From the NCBI RefSeq assembly GCF_041197575.1, contig NZ_JBDKXB010000003.1:1-64000 (forward strand): DNA of 64,000 nt. The letters are read 5' to 3'. Origin of the DNA: Thioalkalicoccus limnaeus. Its GTDB lineage: Bacteria > Pseudomonadota > Gammaproteobacteria > Chromatiales > Chromatiaceae. The notes under the pieces were generated by a model. It ran no database searches. It worked only from the letters and a program-made list of their open reading frames with translations, and was not told the origin of the DNA. The position numbers and the translations under genes were made by a program. Of this stretch, positions 33,356 to 43,051 are shown piece after piece (positions within the stretch are counted from its first letter, which is position 1; every line of letters starts with the position of its first letter).

Positions 33356-35350
33356 ATGGAAAATCTCTACCTGACCATCGTGCTCGCGCCGCTCGTCGGC
33401 GCGCTCATCGCCGGCTTCCTCGGTGGCCGCATCGGGCGTGCTGGGGCCCATTGGGTGACGACCCTCGGCGTGGGTCTCTCGACGATCCTTTCGCTCTATG
33501 TCCTGAAGCGCTTCATCTTCGATGACGAGGCGGTTTTCAACGGGGCTGTCTACACCTGGCTGGTCAGCGATGGCATCCGTTTCGAGATCGGCTTCCTCGT
33601 CGACCGGCTGACCGCGGTCATGATGGCCGTCGTGACCTTCGTGTCCTTGATGGTCCATGTCTACACGATCGGCTACATGGCCGACGACGAGCACAATTGG
33701 CCGAAGGGTTCCTTGGCTGGCCGCAACAGCTATCAGCGTTTCTTCAGCTATATCTCGCTGTTCACCTTCGCGATGCTGATGCTGGTGATGTCGAACAACT
33801 TCCTGCAGCTGTTCTTCGGCTGGGAGGCGGTCGGTCTCGTCTCGTACTTGTTGATCGGCTTCTGGTCGAACCGCGAATCAGCGATCTTCGCGAACATGAA
33901 GGCCTTCCTGGTCAATCGCGTCGGCGACTTCGGCTTCATCCTCGGCATCGCGGCGATCGCGATGTATTTCGGCACCATGGACTATGTCGAGGTCTTCGCG
34001 ATGGCCCCGGACCTGGTCGACACGCAGGTGGCCCTGTTCGGCGGCGTGTCGCTGATGACCCTGATCTGCATCCTGCTGTTCATCGGTGCGATGGGTAAAT
34101 CGGCCCAGGTGCCGCTGCATGTTTGGCTGCCCGATTCGATGGAAGGCCCGACCCCGATCTCGGCGCTGATCCATGCCGCGACCATGGTCACGGCCGGCAT
34201 CTTCATGGTCGCGCGGATGTCGCCGCTCTACGAGCTCTCGGAGGTGGCCCTGTCGTTCGTGCTGATCATCGGGGCCACGACGGCGCTGTTCATGGGCCTG
34301 ATCGGGCTGGTGCAGAACGACATCAAAAGGGTCGTCGCCTATTCGACCTTGTCGCAGTTGGGCTACATGGTCGCGGCGCTCGGCGCCTCGGCCTATGCCG
34401 CCGGCATTTTCCATTTGATGACCCACGCCTTCTTCAAGGCGTTGCTGTTTCTCGCGGCGGGCTCCGTGATCATCGCGCTGCATCATAAGCAGGACATCCG
34501 CTCGATGGGTGGCCTGCGCCGGTACATGCCGATCACCTGGCTGACGGCGCTGATCGGTTCCCTGGCCCTGATCGGTTTCCCCGGGTTCTCCGGCTTCTTC
34601 TCGAAGGACGCGATCATCGAGGCGGTCGGTGCTTCGCAGATCTTCGGGGCCGGTTATGCGTGGCTCTTGCTGACGGTCGGGGTCTTCGTCACCGCCCTGT
34701 ACAGCTTCCGGATGTATTTCCTGGTCTTCCATGGCCAACCGCGAATGGACGAACACGCGCGCCATCATCTGCACGAGTCGCCCTGGGTCGTGACGATCCC
34801 GCTGATCCTGCTCGCGATCCCGTCGATCTTCATCGGCTGGTACGCGGTCGAACCGCTGCTGTTCGGCGGCTGGTTCCAGGACGCGATCCTGGTCGTCCCG
34901 GAACGCGACACACTCGCGCAGGTCGGGGCCTATTACGATGATCAGTGGGGTTTCATCCTGCACGGGATCATGATGCCGCCCTTCTACCTCGCGATGGGTG
35001 GGCTCGCGGTCGCGGCCTACGTCTATTGGTATCTGCACCGGCGCAATCCGAACATCGACGAGGAACTGCAACGGCGCGCCGGGCCGGTCGCCAGGCTGCT
35101 GCAGAACAAGTACGGCTTCGATGATTTCAACCAGCGGGTCTTCGCCGGCGGCAGTCGGATCCTCGGTCAAGCGCTGTGGCAGACCGGCGATCGGCGTTTG
35201 ATCGACGAGGGTCTCGTCAATGGCTCGGCGCGGACGGTCGGCTGGCTCGCGGCGCGGTTCCGCCACATCCAAACGGGTTTCCTCTATCACTACGCCATCG
35301 CCATGATCGTCGGCCTGGTCGTCCTGCTGACGATCTTCGTGACGTTCTGA
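33356..35350 (+). CDS. nuoL: NADH-quinone oxidoreductase subunit L
   Basis: The 664-residue antiporter-like subunit (ND5) is the distal proton pump. It shows the glutamate in FGWEAVGLVSYLLIG, the lysine in GKSAQVPLHVWLPDSMEGPTP and the second-half segment HAFFKALLFLAAG. The last approximately 100 residues include the lateral amphipathic helix and a final anchor helix. Somewhat longer than E. coli NuoL (613). Confidence 0.97.
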   Translation: MENLYLTIVLAPLVGALIAGFLGGRIGRAGAHWVTTLGVGLSTILSLYVLKRFIFDDEAVFNGAVYTWLVSDGIRFEIGFLVDRLTAVMMAVVTFVSLMVHVYTIGYMADDEHNWPKGSLAGRNSYQRFFSYISLFTFAMLMLVMSNNFLQLFFGWEAVGLVSYLLIGFWSNRESAIFANMKAFLVNRVGDFGFILGIAAIAMYFGTMDYVEVFAMAPDLVDTQVALFGGVSLMTLICILLFIGAMGKSAQVPLHVWLPDSMEGPTPISALIHAATMVTAGIFMVARMSPLYELSEVALSFVLIIGATTALFMGLIGLVQNDIKRVVAYSTLSQLGYMVAALGASAYAAGIFHLMTHAFFKALLFLAAGSVIIALHHKQDIRSMGGLRRYMPITWLTALIGSLALIGFPGFSGFFSKDAIIEAVGASQIFGAGYAWLLLTVGVFVTALYSFRMYFLVFHGQPRMDEHARHHLHESPWVVTIPLILLAIPSIFIGWYAVEPLLFGGWFQDAILVVPERDTLAQVGAYYDDQWGFILHGIMMPPFYLAMGGLAVAAYVYWYLHRRNPNIDEELQRRAGPVARLLQNKYGFDDFNQRVFAGGSRILGQALWQTGDRRLIDEGLVNGSARTVGWLAARFRHIQTGFLYHYAIAMIVGLVVLLTIFVTF

Positions 35351-35371
35351 GGCCAAGGGAGACGGACAGGC

Positions 35372-36886
35372 ATGCACATCGATCTTCCTCTTCTGTCGCT
35401 GGTCATCTGGCTGCCGATCCTCGGTGGCATCGCGGTGCTGGCTAGCGGCGATCGCGCCGCCGAACTTTCGAAGAAGGTGGCCTTGGCCTTCGCGGTCCTG
35501 ACCTTCGTCGTCAGCCTGCCGCTGTGGTTCGCGTTCGACAGCTCGACGGCGCAGATGCAGTTCGTCGAGCGGATCCCCTGGATACCGGGCCTCGAGGTCT
35601 ACTATCACCTCGGCGTCGACGGCATCTCGATGCCGCTGATTCTGCTGACGACCTTCACGACCATCTTCGTGATCGTCGCCGGTTGGGAGGTCATCACCTA
35701 CAAGCCGTCGCACTACATGGCCGCCTTCCTGATCATGGAGGGCCTGATGGTCGGCGTCTTCTCAGCGCTCGATGCGATCCTCTTCTATGTCTTCTGGGAG
35801 GCGATGCTGATCCCGATGTTCATCATCATCGGGGTCTGGGGCGGTCCGAATCGGATCTACGCAACGATCAAGTTCTTTCTCTACACCTTCTTCGGCTCGG
35901 TCTTCATGCTGGTCGCGCTGATCTACATGGCCTTCCAGGCCGAGTCATTCAGCATCCTCGACTTCCACGCGTTGCCGCTTGGCCTGACCGAGCAGATCCT
36001 GATCTTCGTCGCCTTCCTCCTCGCGTTCGCCGTCAAGGTGCCGATGTGGCCGGTGCACACCTGGTTGCCCGATGCGCACGTCGAGGCCCCGACCGGCGGC
36101 TCGGTGATCCTTGCGGCCATCATGCTCAAGATCGGCGGCTATGGATTCCTGCGCTTTTCGCTGCCGATCACGCCCGATGCGAGCAGTTACCTCGATTGGC
36201 TCATCATCTCGATGTCGCTGATCGCGATCGTCTACATCGCCTTCGTCGCGCTCGTGCAGCAGGACATGAAGAAGCTGATCGCCTACTCGTCGATCGCCCA
36301 CATGGGCTTCGTGACGCTCGGTTTCTTCATCGCCTTCACGATCTTCCAGCGCGCCGATGTCGAGACCGGGGCCGTCATGGGCATCCAGGGCGGCATGGTC
36401 CAGATGATCTCGCACGGCTTCATCTCGGGGGCCCTGTTCCTGTGCGTCGGCGTCCTGTACGACCGTCTGCACTCGCGACAGATCGGCGACTATGGCGGGG
36501 TCATCAATACGATGCCGGTGTTCGGTGGCCTGATGGTCTTCTTCGCGATGGCCAACGCCGGCCTGCCCGGAACCTCCGGGTTCGTCGGCGAGTTCCTGGT
36601 GATCCTGGCCGCGTTCAAGGCCGACTTCTGGTTTGCGTTCCTCGCGGCGACGACGCTGATCATCGGCGCGGCCTACACGCTATGGTTGGTCAAGCGCGTG
36701 GTCTTCGGCCCGGTGGCCAATGACGGCGTCGCCGGTCTGACCGATATCAACGCCCGGGAGCGGTTCGTGCTGGGTTCGCTGGCCGCCGCCGTGCTGATCG
36801 TCGGCGTTTGGCCGGCGCCATTGCTCGAGGTCATGGACGTCACGGTGCAGAACCTGGTCGAGCACATCGGCCTCTCGAAGCTGTAG
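35372..36886 (+). CDS. nuoM: NADH-quinone oxidoreductase subunit M
   Basis: The 504-residue antiporter-like subunit (ND4) has about 14 helices. The functional glutamate lies in VFWEAMLIPMF and the lysine in FAVKVPMWPVHTWLPDAH; the second half has SSIAHMGFVTLG. It is a proton-translocating membrane-arm subunit. The gene begins 21 bp after nuoL. Confidence 0.97.
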   Translation: MHIDLPLLSLVIWLPILGGIAVLASGDRAAELSKKVALAFAVLTFVVSLPLWFAFDSSTAQMQFVERIPWIPGLEVYYHLGVDGISMPLILLTTFTTIFVIVAGWEVITYKPSHYMAAFLIMEGLMVGVFSALDAILFYVFWEAMLIPMFIIIGVWGGPNRIYATIKFFLYTFFGSVFMLVALIYMAFQAESFSILDFHALPLGLTEQILIFVAFLLAFAVKVPMWPVHTWLPDAHVEAPTGGSVILAAIMLKIGGYGFLRFSLPITPDASSYLDWLIISMSLIAIVYIAFVALVQQDMKKLIAYSSIAHMGFVTLGFFIAFTIFQRADVETGAVMGIQGGMVQMISHGFISGALFLCVGVLYDRLHSRQIGDYGGVINTMPVFGGLMVFFAMANAGLPGTSGFVGEFLVILAAFKADFWFAFLAATTLIIGAAYTLWLVKRVVFGPVANDGVAGLTDINARERFVLGSLAAAVLIVGVWPAPLLEVMDVTVQNLVEHIGLSKL

Positions 36887-36916
36887 GCAAGAACGGATAG
36901 CGAACGGAACACACCC

Positions 36917-38353
36917 ATGACATTCGATATCACGCAGTTGATTCCGATCTTGCCCGAGATCGTCATCCTGGTCCTGGCCTGTACCCTGTTGCTGGTCGAC
37001 CTCTACGTCAAGGACGCGCAGAAGGGCATCAACCACAACCTGACGCTGATCGGCCTGGTCGTCGCGATCGCCGTGACCTTGCTCGTCGGCGGCGGCGAAC
37101 GCCAGGTGGTCCTCGAAGGCCAATACGTGCGCGATGCCTTGAGCGATACGCTCAAGGTCATGGTGCTGATCGTCTCGCTGTTCGTCTTCGTCTACTCGCG
37201 CGAGTATCTGCGCGATCGCGCCCTGGCCACCGGCGAATACTATTCGCTAGCGCTGTTCGCGGTGCTCGGCATGATGATCATGATCTCGGCGAATAGCTAT
37301 CTGACCATCTATCTGGGGCTCGAACTGCTGGCCCTGTGCCTTTACGCGCTGGTCGCCTTCGATCGCGAATCGAAGAAGGGTGCCGAGGCCGCGATGAAGT
37401 ATTTCGTGCTTGGGGCGCTGGGCTCCGGGATGCTGCTCTACGGGATCTCGATGATCTATGGCGCGACCGGCTCGCTCGAATTCGGGCCGGTGGCCGAGGT
37501 CGTCGCCGAACAGGGTCTGGACAACCTGGTCCTGGTCTTCGGCTTGGCCTTCCTGGTCGTCGGCATCGGCTTCAAGTTCGGCGCTGTCCCGTTCCACATG
37601 TGGGTGCCCGACGTCTACGAAGGGGCACCGACCCCGGTCGTGCTGCTGCTTGGCAGCGCGCCGAAGATCGCCGCGTTCGCGCTCGCGGTCCGTCTGCTGG
37701 TCGACGGTCTCGGTGGTCTGCACGCCGATTGGCAGGGGATGCTGGTGATCCTCGCCGTGTTGTCGATGGGACTCGGCAACCTGCTCGCGATCGCCCAGTC
37801 GAACATCAAGCGCATGTTGGCCTATTCGACGATCGCGCACGTCGGCTTCATCTTCCTCGGCCTGCTCGCCGGGACGCAGGAAGGGCTCGCCGCGGCGATG
37901 TTCTATGCGATCGTCTACGCGGTGATGGCGGCCGGCGTCTTCGGCATCCTGTTGGTGTTGAGCCGCAAGGGCTACGACGCGGAGAACCTCGAGGACCTCA
38001 AGGGGCTCAACGAGCGCGATCCCTGGTACGCGGCGCTGATGGGCCTGATGATGTTCTCGATGGCCGGCGTGCCGCCATTCGTCGGCTTCATGGCCAAGTT
38101 CTTCGTCCTGAAGTCGATCGTCAGCATCGGCCTGGTCTGGCTCGCGGTGCTCGCGGTGATCTTCTCGATCATCGGCGCCTTCTACTATCTGCGCGCAATC
38201 TGGTACATGTACTTCGACAAGCCGACGACCGATGCGCCCTTGACCGATTCCGGCGCGGTCCGTGTCGCGCTGTCGATCAATGGCCTCAGCGTGCTGGCGC
38301 TCGGGCTCTTCCCGGCCCTGTTGCTGTCGCTGTGCCAGGCGGCCTTTGCGTGA
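36917..38353 (+). CDS. nuoN: NADH-quinone oxidoreductase subunit N
   Basis: The 478-residue antiporter-like subunit (ND2) has about 14 helices. The conserved glutamate is in LGLELLALCLYALVAF and the lysine in FKFGAVPFHMWVPDVYEG, with a later STIAHVGFIFLGLLAG block. It is the last nuo gene; the acetyltransferase frame begins immediately after or within its last codons. No terminator is evident after it. Confidence 0.97.
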   Translation: MTFDITQLIPILPEIVILVLACTLLLVDLYVKDAQKGINHNLTLIGLVVAIAVTLLVGGGERQVVLEGQYVRDALSDTLKVMVLIVSLFVFVYSREYLRDRALATGEYYSLALFAVLGMMIMISANSYLTIYLGLELLALCLYALVAFDRESKKGAEAAMKYFVLGALGSGMLLYGISMIYGATGSLEFGPVAEVVAEQGLDNLVLVFGLAFLVVGIGFKFGAVPFHMWVPDVYEGAPTPVVLLLGSAPKIAAFALAVRLLVDGLGGLHADWQGMLVILAVLSMGLGNLLAIAQSNIKRMLAYSTIAHVGFIFLGLLAGTQEGLAAAMFYAIVYAVMAAGVFGILLVLSRKGYDAENLEDLKGLNERDPWYAALMGLMMFSMAGVPPFVGFMAKFFVLKSIVSIGLVWLAVLAVIFSIIGAFYYLRAIWYMYFDKPTTDAPLTDSGAVRVALSINGLSVLALGLFPALLLSLCQAAFA

Positions 38354-38372
38354 ACCGCGACTGACACGGGCG

Positions 38373-38894
38373 GTGGCGCTGGCGCCGTGCGCGGCGCGGC
38401 GGGAACGGGCCCTGTTGCAACGCTGGCTCGCGGCCCCGCATGTCCGGCGCTGGTGGGGCGATCCGGCCCGCAACCTCGATGACCTGCTGTCGCCGCCGGT
38501 CGGCGGCGGCGAGGCCCTGATCGAGGTCGCGGCACGGCCGGTCGGCTATGTTCGATGGCAGATCCCGTCGCGTGATGAACTCGTCGAGGCCGGCCTCGGT
38601 GATCTGCCCGAGGGTACGCTCGATATCGACATCGCGATCGGCGAGCCGGCCTACCTCGGTCGCGGCGTCGCATCGAAGGCGCTGCGGCTTTTGGTGCGAC
38701 GGCTGTGCGCCACGCCCGCGCCCCCCGCGATCATGATCTGCACGGCCGTCGACAACCTCGCGGCGCTGCGCGCCTACGAGGCGGCCGGCTTTGTCCGTGA
38801 CCGACTCTTCGAGGACCCGCAGTTCGGCGCCATGTGGTGTCTGCTGATCAGTACGGTGGCGACGCCGAGGCTCCCGCGACCAAGACCGCGCTGA
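38373..38894 (+). CDS. GNAT-family acetyltransferase, AAC(6')-like
   Basis: The 173-residue product resembles aminoglycoside 6'-N-acetyltransferase-like GNAT proteins: LLQRWLAAPHVRRWWGDP near the start, the acetyl-CoA segment YLGRGVASKALRLLVRRL, and VDNLAALRAYEAAGFV near the end. The start is uncertain. No ATG is in frame near the beginning; the GTG at 38373 leaves 19 bp after nuoN, while the open frame continues into nuoN with cysteine/arginine-rich sequence that is not credible protein. Real substrate may be a protein or metabolite and not a drug. It may be co-transcribed with nuo. Confidence 0.78.
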   Translation: MALAPCAARRERALLQRWLAAPHVRRWWGDPARNLDDLLSPPVGGGEALIEVAARPVGYVRWQIPSRDELVEAGLGDLPEGTLDIDIAIGEPAYLGRGVASKALRLLVRRLCATPAPPAIMICTAVDNLAALRAYEAAGFVRDRLFEDPQFGAMWCLLISTVATPRLPRPRPR

Positions 38895-39019
38895 TCCGCC
38901 TCCCGATCGCGCGATCCTCGGGTGGGTCGGCAACGGCAGGGCCACCGCAATCGGCTTGGGTGCGCCGCAACCGCCGCGCCAGCCAAGCCCGTCTCGGGAC
39001 TCATCGCCAGCCGGCTCGG

Positions 39020-39907
39020 TCAGTCGCCTTCGGACCGTGAGGCTAGCGTCGCGATTCGCTGCTCGAACCGGCTAACAAGCCCTTCGAAGTCCTTATGGTT
39101 CGGCAGCGCCTGGGCGAGCCTCCTCGCGATGTCCAGGCTCTCGCCGAAGGCCGTGCGCGCGGTCTCGAGGTCGCCGAGCGCCTGATCGATTCGGCCGACG
39201 TTGTCGAGCGACACGGACAGGTCGCGCAGGGCCTCACCGTTGTCAACATCCGCGGCGAGGCGTGCCCGGCTCGGCGTGCCGTCATCTGCCGGCAGCCGCG
39301 TCAGATCGAGCCAGACCGGGCCCTTCAGCGCCTGGACATAGGTCGGCGGATTCAGCAGCCGCGGCAGCTGCCCTTCGAGCAGTCCCTCGGCGGTTGCCGG
39401 CAGCGGGACCTCGAGGCCCGTGACCCGCGCCCGATAGACGGCCGCCAGATCGAGGTCGGACAGATCGATCCGGACCTCGGCGGTCAGGAAGGCGTGCAAC
39501 CGCTCCCAATAGCTGTGCGTCAGGGCGTTCAGGCTCGTCTCCCGTTCGACGGCCTGCCCGAGCGCCGTCATCAGCGACAGCACGAAGTCGGACAGCTCCA
39601 GCGGTTTGGTCAACAGGAGAAAATCGGTCATGTTGACGAGAAAGACCCGGGCCTCGCTCTGCTGCTCGAGCAGCGCTTTGAGTCGCCTGAGTTCAGTGCT
39701 CTTGCCGTTGCCGCGAAAGCCGGTCAGCAGGTGCACGCTTTCGGACTCGGCCCAGTCGAGCCGCTGCCAGAGCATCAGGATCGGGTCCCTCTCCGGCGTT
39801 GCCTGCAGGATGGGGACGTAATAGGGATCATCCCGTTCGAGCGGCAGCGCGCCGCGGCCCGTCAGGCTCTTGTAAAGGTCACGCAGCGGATCGGAGGGGG
39901 CAGGCAT
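39020..39907 (-). CDS. Truncated or chimeric P-loop ATPase with TPR-like tail
   Basis: The 295-residue product starts MPAPSDPLRDLYKSLTGRGA and has a Walker A motif GFRGNGKST at residues 63-71, then a helical ATPase region to about residue 185. A Walker B and sensor region expected for a STAND/KAP-like ATPase is not evident. Instead, after a junction near residues 180-220 the protein ends with a tetratricopeptide-like tail (GEALRDLSVSLDNVG, LGDLETARTAFGESLDIARRLAQ). This looks like an internal deletion that joined the N terminus of a long ATPase-TPR gene to its end. It may be a decayed regulator or defence ATPase; function unknown. Confidence 0.6.
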   Translation of the reverse strand: MPAPSDPLRDLYKSLTGRGALPLERDDPYYVPILQATPERDPILMLWQRLDWAESESVHLLTGFRGNGKSTELRRLKALLEQQSEARVFLVNMTDFLLLTKPLELSDFVLSLMTALGQAVERETSLNALTHSYWERLHAFLTAEVRIDLSDLDLAAVYRARVTGLEVPLPATAEGLLEGQLPRLLNPPTYVQALKGPVWLDLTRLPADDGTPSRARLAADVDNGEALRDLSVSLDNVGRIDQALGDLETARTAFGESLDIARRLAQALPNHKDFEGLVSRFEQRIATLASRSEGD

Positions 39908-40282
39908 GGGTCGCGGTATCCGGTGGCGAAGGGGTTCGGAAGAGATGACTAAGCCATTGTATGGCTTTGTCGTGCCTGGCAGAAGTGCGGTAGAAGATGC
40001 CCACGAGCGGCCAGGAGGGGGTGCGGGATCGATGTGCCAATCGCCGTTGTCCCCCCTCCCCGGCAGAGCGGCTCATGCTTCGCTGCGCAGCTTCGCCAGG
40101 GTATTTCGGGGCCGCGGTGGTTGGATCACGATATACCCCTCCCGGATGGGCGCATCAAAGCTTTCTGGAGCCTGCACCCGATCGCGGCCATCCACCAGGA
40201 TGGGCAGGCCGCTCTCGCGAAACCTCTTGGATGTCCAAAAGGCCGATTTCGACCGACTGCAATCTGGCAATGACCACACCGC
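39908..40282. other. Intergenic region with possible coding remnant
   Basis: These 375 bp lie between the truncated ATPase and the TauE/SafE gene. No full gene is supported. A minus-strand frame at about 40073-40240 reads with some protein-like character (SGLPILVDGRDRVQAPESF, then GYIVIQPPRPRNTLAKLRSE) but ends at a stop and lacks a start, so it may be a pseudogene scrap. Confidence 0.4.
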
Positions 40283-41191
40283 TCAACCCAAGAGTTTCAT
40301 TAGCAAGACCAGGCCCAGGGTCATGCCCCCGACAGCCCGGCGAATCAGGTCTTCGGGCAGGCGTTTGACGGTCGCGGTCGCGAGTGGCACCGACAGCAGC
40401 GCCCCGGCGACGAGCGGCAGCGTGAGACGCCAGTCGATCGCGCCGGCCAGCACCAGATAGGCACCCAGGCCGACCAGGCAGGTCAGCGCCTCGGCCATCG
40501 AGGTGATGGCGACGGCCTGCTTGGCCGGTACGCCCGAGACGACCTGTCCAGACGTGACGAGCGGGCCGTAACCGCCGCCGCTCAGCCCCTTGTTGAAGGC
40601 GGCGATCAGGCCGATCCCGAGGATGCCACCGACCCGGTAGCGGATCTGACGCCCAGCGGTGAGCAGCGTCACGACACCCATCGTCAAGACGATGACCGTG
40701 ATCCCGAGTGTCAGCCAGAAGATGGGGATCTTGACCGCGATGACGACGGCGGTCACGGCACCGACAGTGCTCAGCATCGCCAGCAGGACGAAGGTGCGTC
40801 GTGCCGGCCGATTGCGGAACAGGTCGATGTTGCCGTCGCGATGGTGCATGGCCCCGGCGGCCAGCCCCGACAGCAGCTCGGAGAGCAAGACCGCCGGGAC
40901 GATCTGCAAGGGCGTGAAGCCGGCCAGCAACAACAGCGGTGTCAGCGTGGTGCCGTAGCCCATGCCGAGGCTGGAATCCAGGTATTCGCAGGCCAGGGCC
41001 GCGAAGAAGACGGCGACCAGCACGGTGGTGGTCAAGGCTTCGTCGGAGACGACCAGCCAGCCGGCTTCGCTCAACAGATCGCGCGCCAGGAAGGCCGCCA
41101 GCGTGACCAGGATCAGAATGCCCGATAGATGGAAACGGCGGCGGTGCCCGAGATAGAAATCGCCGACTGTGGAAATCGCGATGCGGACCAT
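40283..41191 (-). CDS. TauE/SafE (TSUP) family anion permease
   Basis: The 302-residue protein has about eight membrane helices. The two family repeats are visible as SLGMGYGTTLTPLLLLAGF followed by LQIVPAVLLSELLSGLAAG, and KGLSGGGYGPLVTSGQ followed by AKQAVAITSMAEALTC. TSUP permeases move sulfite, sulfonates, thiosulfate or other organic anions, plausible in a sulfur-oxidising host, but the substrate cannot be read from sequence. ATG 41191 is chosen because GGAG is 8 nt upstream; the frame extends 24 codons further without conserved sequence. It is divergent from the sigma-54 activator gene. Confidence 0.88.
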   Translation of the reverse strand: MVRIAISTVGDFYLGHRRRFHLSGILILVTLAAFLARDLLSEAGWLVVSDEALTTTVLVAVFFAALACEYLDSSLGMGYGTTLTPLLLLAGFTPLQIVPAVLLSELLSGLAAGAMHHRDGNIDLFRNRPARRTFVLLAMLSTVGAVTAVVIAVKIPIFWLTLGITVIVLTMGVVTLLTAGRQIRYRVGGILGIGLIAAFNKGLSGGGYGPLVTSGQVVSGVPAKQAVAITSMAEALTCLVGLGAYLVLAGAIDWRLTLPLVAGALLSVPLATATVKRLPEDLIRRAVGGMTLGLVLLMKLLG

Positions 41192-41501
41192 GAGTTCGAC
41201 TCCAGTCAAGCCTCCATCCGCGGTGATCCAATGGCCGATTGGCTGGTCCCGATCTGGTGTCACCCAGGGCCGTGGCGCGGACGCGGTTCGTCAAAGGTGT
41301 CAGTGTCTCGACCGGTCTCGATCCGATCGATCGACGCCCTACGATCCGATCATTTCAAGGACCGGGCCAGGTTTGTTATGGCTCTGTTTAGGAATGATTT
41401 TTAAGGGAGTCTGGTAGAATCTTCGGCGGATGGTTGTCGACTTTCCGCAAATGCTCTAGAAAAAGCGGCAAATATCACGGAATAACGCGGATATTTACAA
41501 G
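41192..41501. other. Divergent intergenic region between the permease and the sigma-54 activator
   Basis: These 310 bp include an AT-rich stretch (about 41370-41500). A TAGAAT at 41415-41420 could serve as a -10 for the activator gene, but no matching -35 is clear and I found no GG-N10-GC sigma-54 site. Confidence 0.4.
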
Positions 41502-43051
41502 ATGCCGAGTGTGACCGACGTCGAACTCGCGGTTTGGCGTGCCGCAAGTGGCCACGCCCCCTTGTCCGCATCGGTGGGCGCAATCGCGCTTGGGCTGGGT
41601 GGATGCCTGCCCTTGCGACACATGCGCATCCTGGTCTTCGATCCCGATGCCCGCCGCGTCACGCCTCTGGCCGCGTACGACGATCCCGCACCCGAGTCGC
41701 CGGTCGCGGCCTTGCCCGATGACGCCTGGGAACGCCTTCTGGCCTGGTGTCGGACGGCGCGACCCGTGCGAGGGCCAGCCACCGATCTGGCGCGCAGGCT
41801 CCCGGGTTTGATTCCGAGAGGCTGGCGCGGAGAGATCCTGATGATCGGACTGGTCATCGACGCGGCGCCGCTTGGCGCCTGGGTCTTGGGCGCGCCGGGC
41901 CGGGTGGGCGGTTCCGGCCCGGCCAGGAAGGGCTCCTCGCCGCACTGAGCGAACCGATCGCGGTCGCCGTCCATCGCGAACGGCAACTCCGCGAGTTGAC
42001 CAGTCTGCGCGAGGCCGCCGAGGCGGACCGACGCTCTCTTTTGGTCCGCCTGGGGCGCCAGGACATCGCCGATACCATCATTGGTGCCGGATCAGGGCTC
42101 AAGGAGGTGCTACGCGGTGTCGATCAAGTGGCCCGCTCCGACGCGCCGGTCCTGATACTCGGTGAAACGGGGTCGGGCAAGGAGGTCATCGCGCGGGCCA
42201 TTCACGCGCGCTCGGCTCGGCATGCCGGTCCCTTCCTGCGCGTCAACTGCGGGGCCATCCCATCGGAGCTCGCCGACTCGGAACTCTTCGGGCACGAGCG
42301 CGGCAGCTTCACCGGGGCCTCCAGTCAGCGTCAGGGCTGGTTCGAACGCGCCGATGGCGGGACCCTCTTTCTCGACGAGATCGGCGAGCTGAGCCCGGCC
42401 GTTCAGGTGCGGTTGCTGCGGGTTCTACAGGACGGCACCTTCGAGCGAGTCGGTGGGCAGCGATCCCTGCGGGTTGCGGTGCGGTTGGTGGCCGCGACCC
42501 ATCGCGACCTGCACGCGATGGTCCGCGAGGGACGTTTTCGCGAGGACCTCTGGTATCGGATCAACGTCTTCCCATTGCGGCTCCCGGCGCTGCGCGAGCG
42601 CCCGGACGACATCCCGCCGATGGCCATCCATTTCGCCCTGCGCGCCGCCGAGCGGCTCGGCCTCACACCGCAATTGCCATCTCCGGTCGAAATGGATCGG
42701 CTCATCGAGTACCCATGGCCCGGGAACGTGCGCGAGCTGGCGGCGGTCATCGAACGCGCGGCGATCCTGGGCGAAGGGCGCTGCCTGGAGATCGAACGCG
42801 CGCTTGGTGTCGGATCGATCGTCCACCCCGTGCCTCGGGCCGCGGGAATCGAGGCGGATCCCGATCAGATCGCGCCGCTCGATCAGGTGATGAAGGCGCA
42901 TATCGAGCGCACGCTCGCCCAGACGTTCGGGCGGATCGAAGGCCCTTTCGGCGCTGCGCGACGGCTCGCGATCCACCCGGATACGCTGCGTGCCCGGATG
43001 CGCAAACTCCGAATCGACTGGCGACGGTATCGCGGAGTTCCCGGCCCATGA
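41502..43051 (+). pseudogene. Sigma-54-dependent activator (GAF-AAA-Fis) split by a frameshift
   Basis: The N-terminal part (from ATG 41502) resembles a GAF-type sensor; it runs out of frame at about 41905-41920. The adjacent frame continues the protein: LSEPIAVAVHRERQL, then the AAA+ domain with Walker A GETGSGKEV, GSFTGA (variant of GAFTGA), Walker B GTLFLDEI, FREDLWYRINVFP, and a Fis-like helix-turn-helix (GAARRLAIHPDTLRARMRK). Insertion of one base near 41912 would restore a single protein of about 516 residues similar to NorR-type regulators without a receiver domain. Either a real mutation or a sequencing error; the downstream half is otherwise intact. Confidence 0.8.

Noticed and set aside
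29000..37000. Very long minus-strand frames opposite nuoG, nuoL and nuoM (up to about 800 residues)
   Set aside because: Typical antisense frames over GC-rich membrane genes; their compositions (Asp/His/Arg/Gln) are those of shadows.
39095..39952. Plus-strand frame opposite the truncated ATPase
   Set aside because: It mirrors the minus-strand frame and is rich in Arg, Gln and Gly without recognisable domains.
40155..41294. Minus-strand frame longer than the TauE/SafE gene in another frame
   Set aside because: Rich in Arg, Gly and His without membrane helices; the TauE/SafE frame has clear family motifs and hydrophobic segments.
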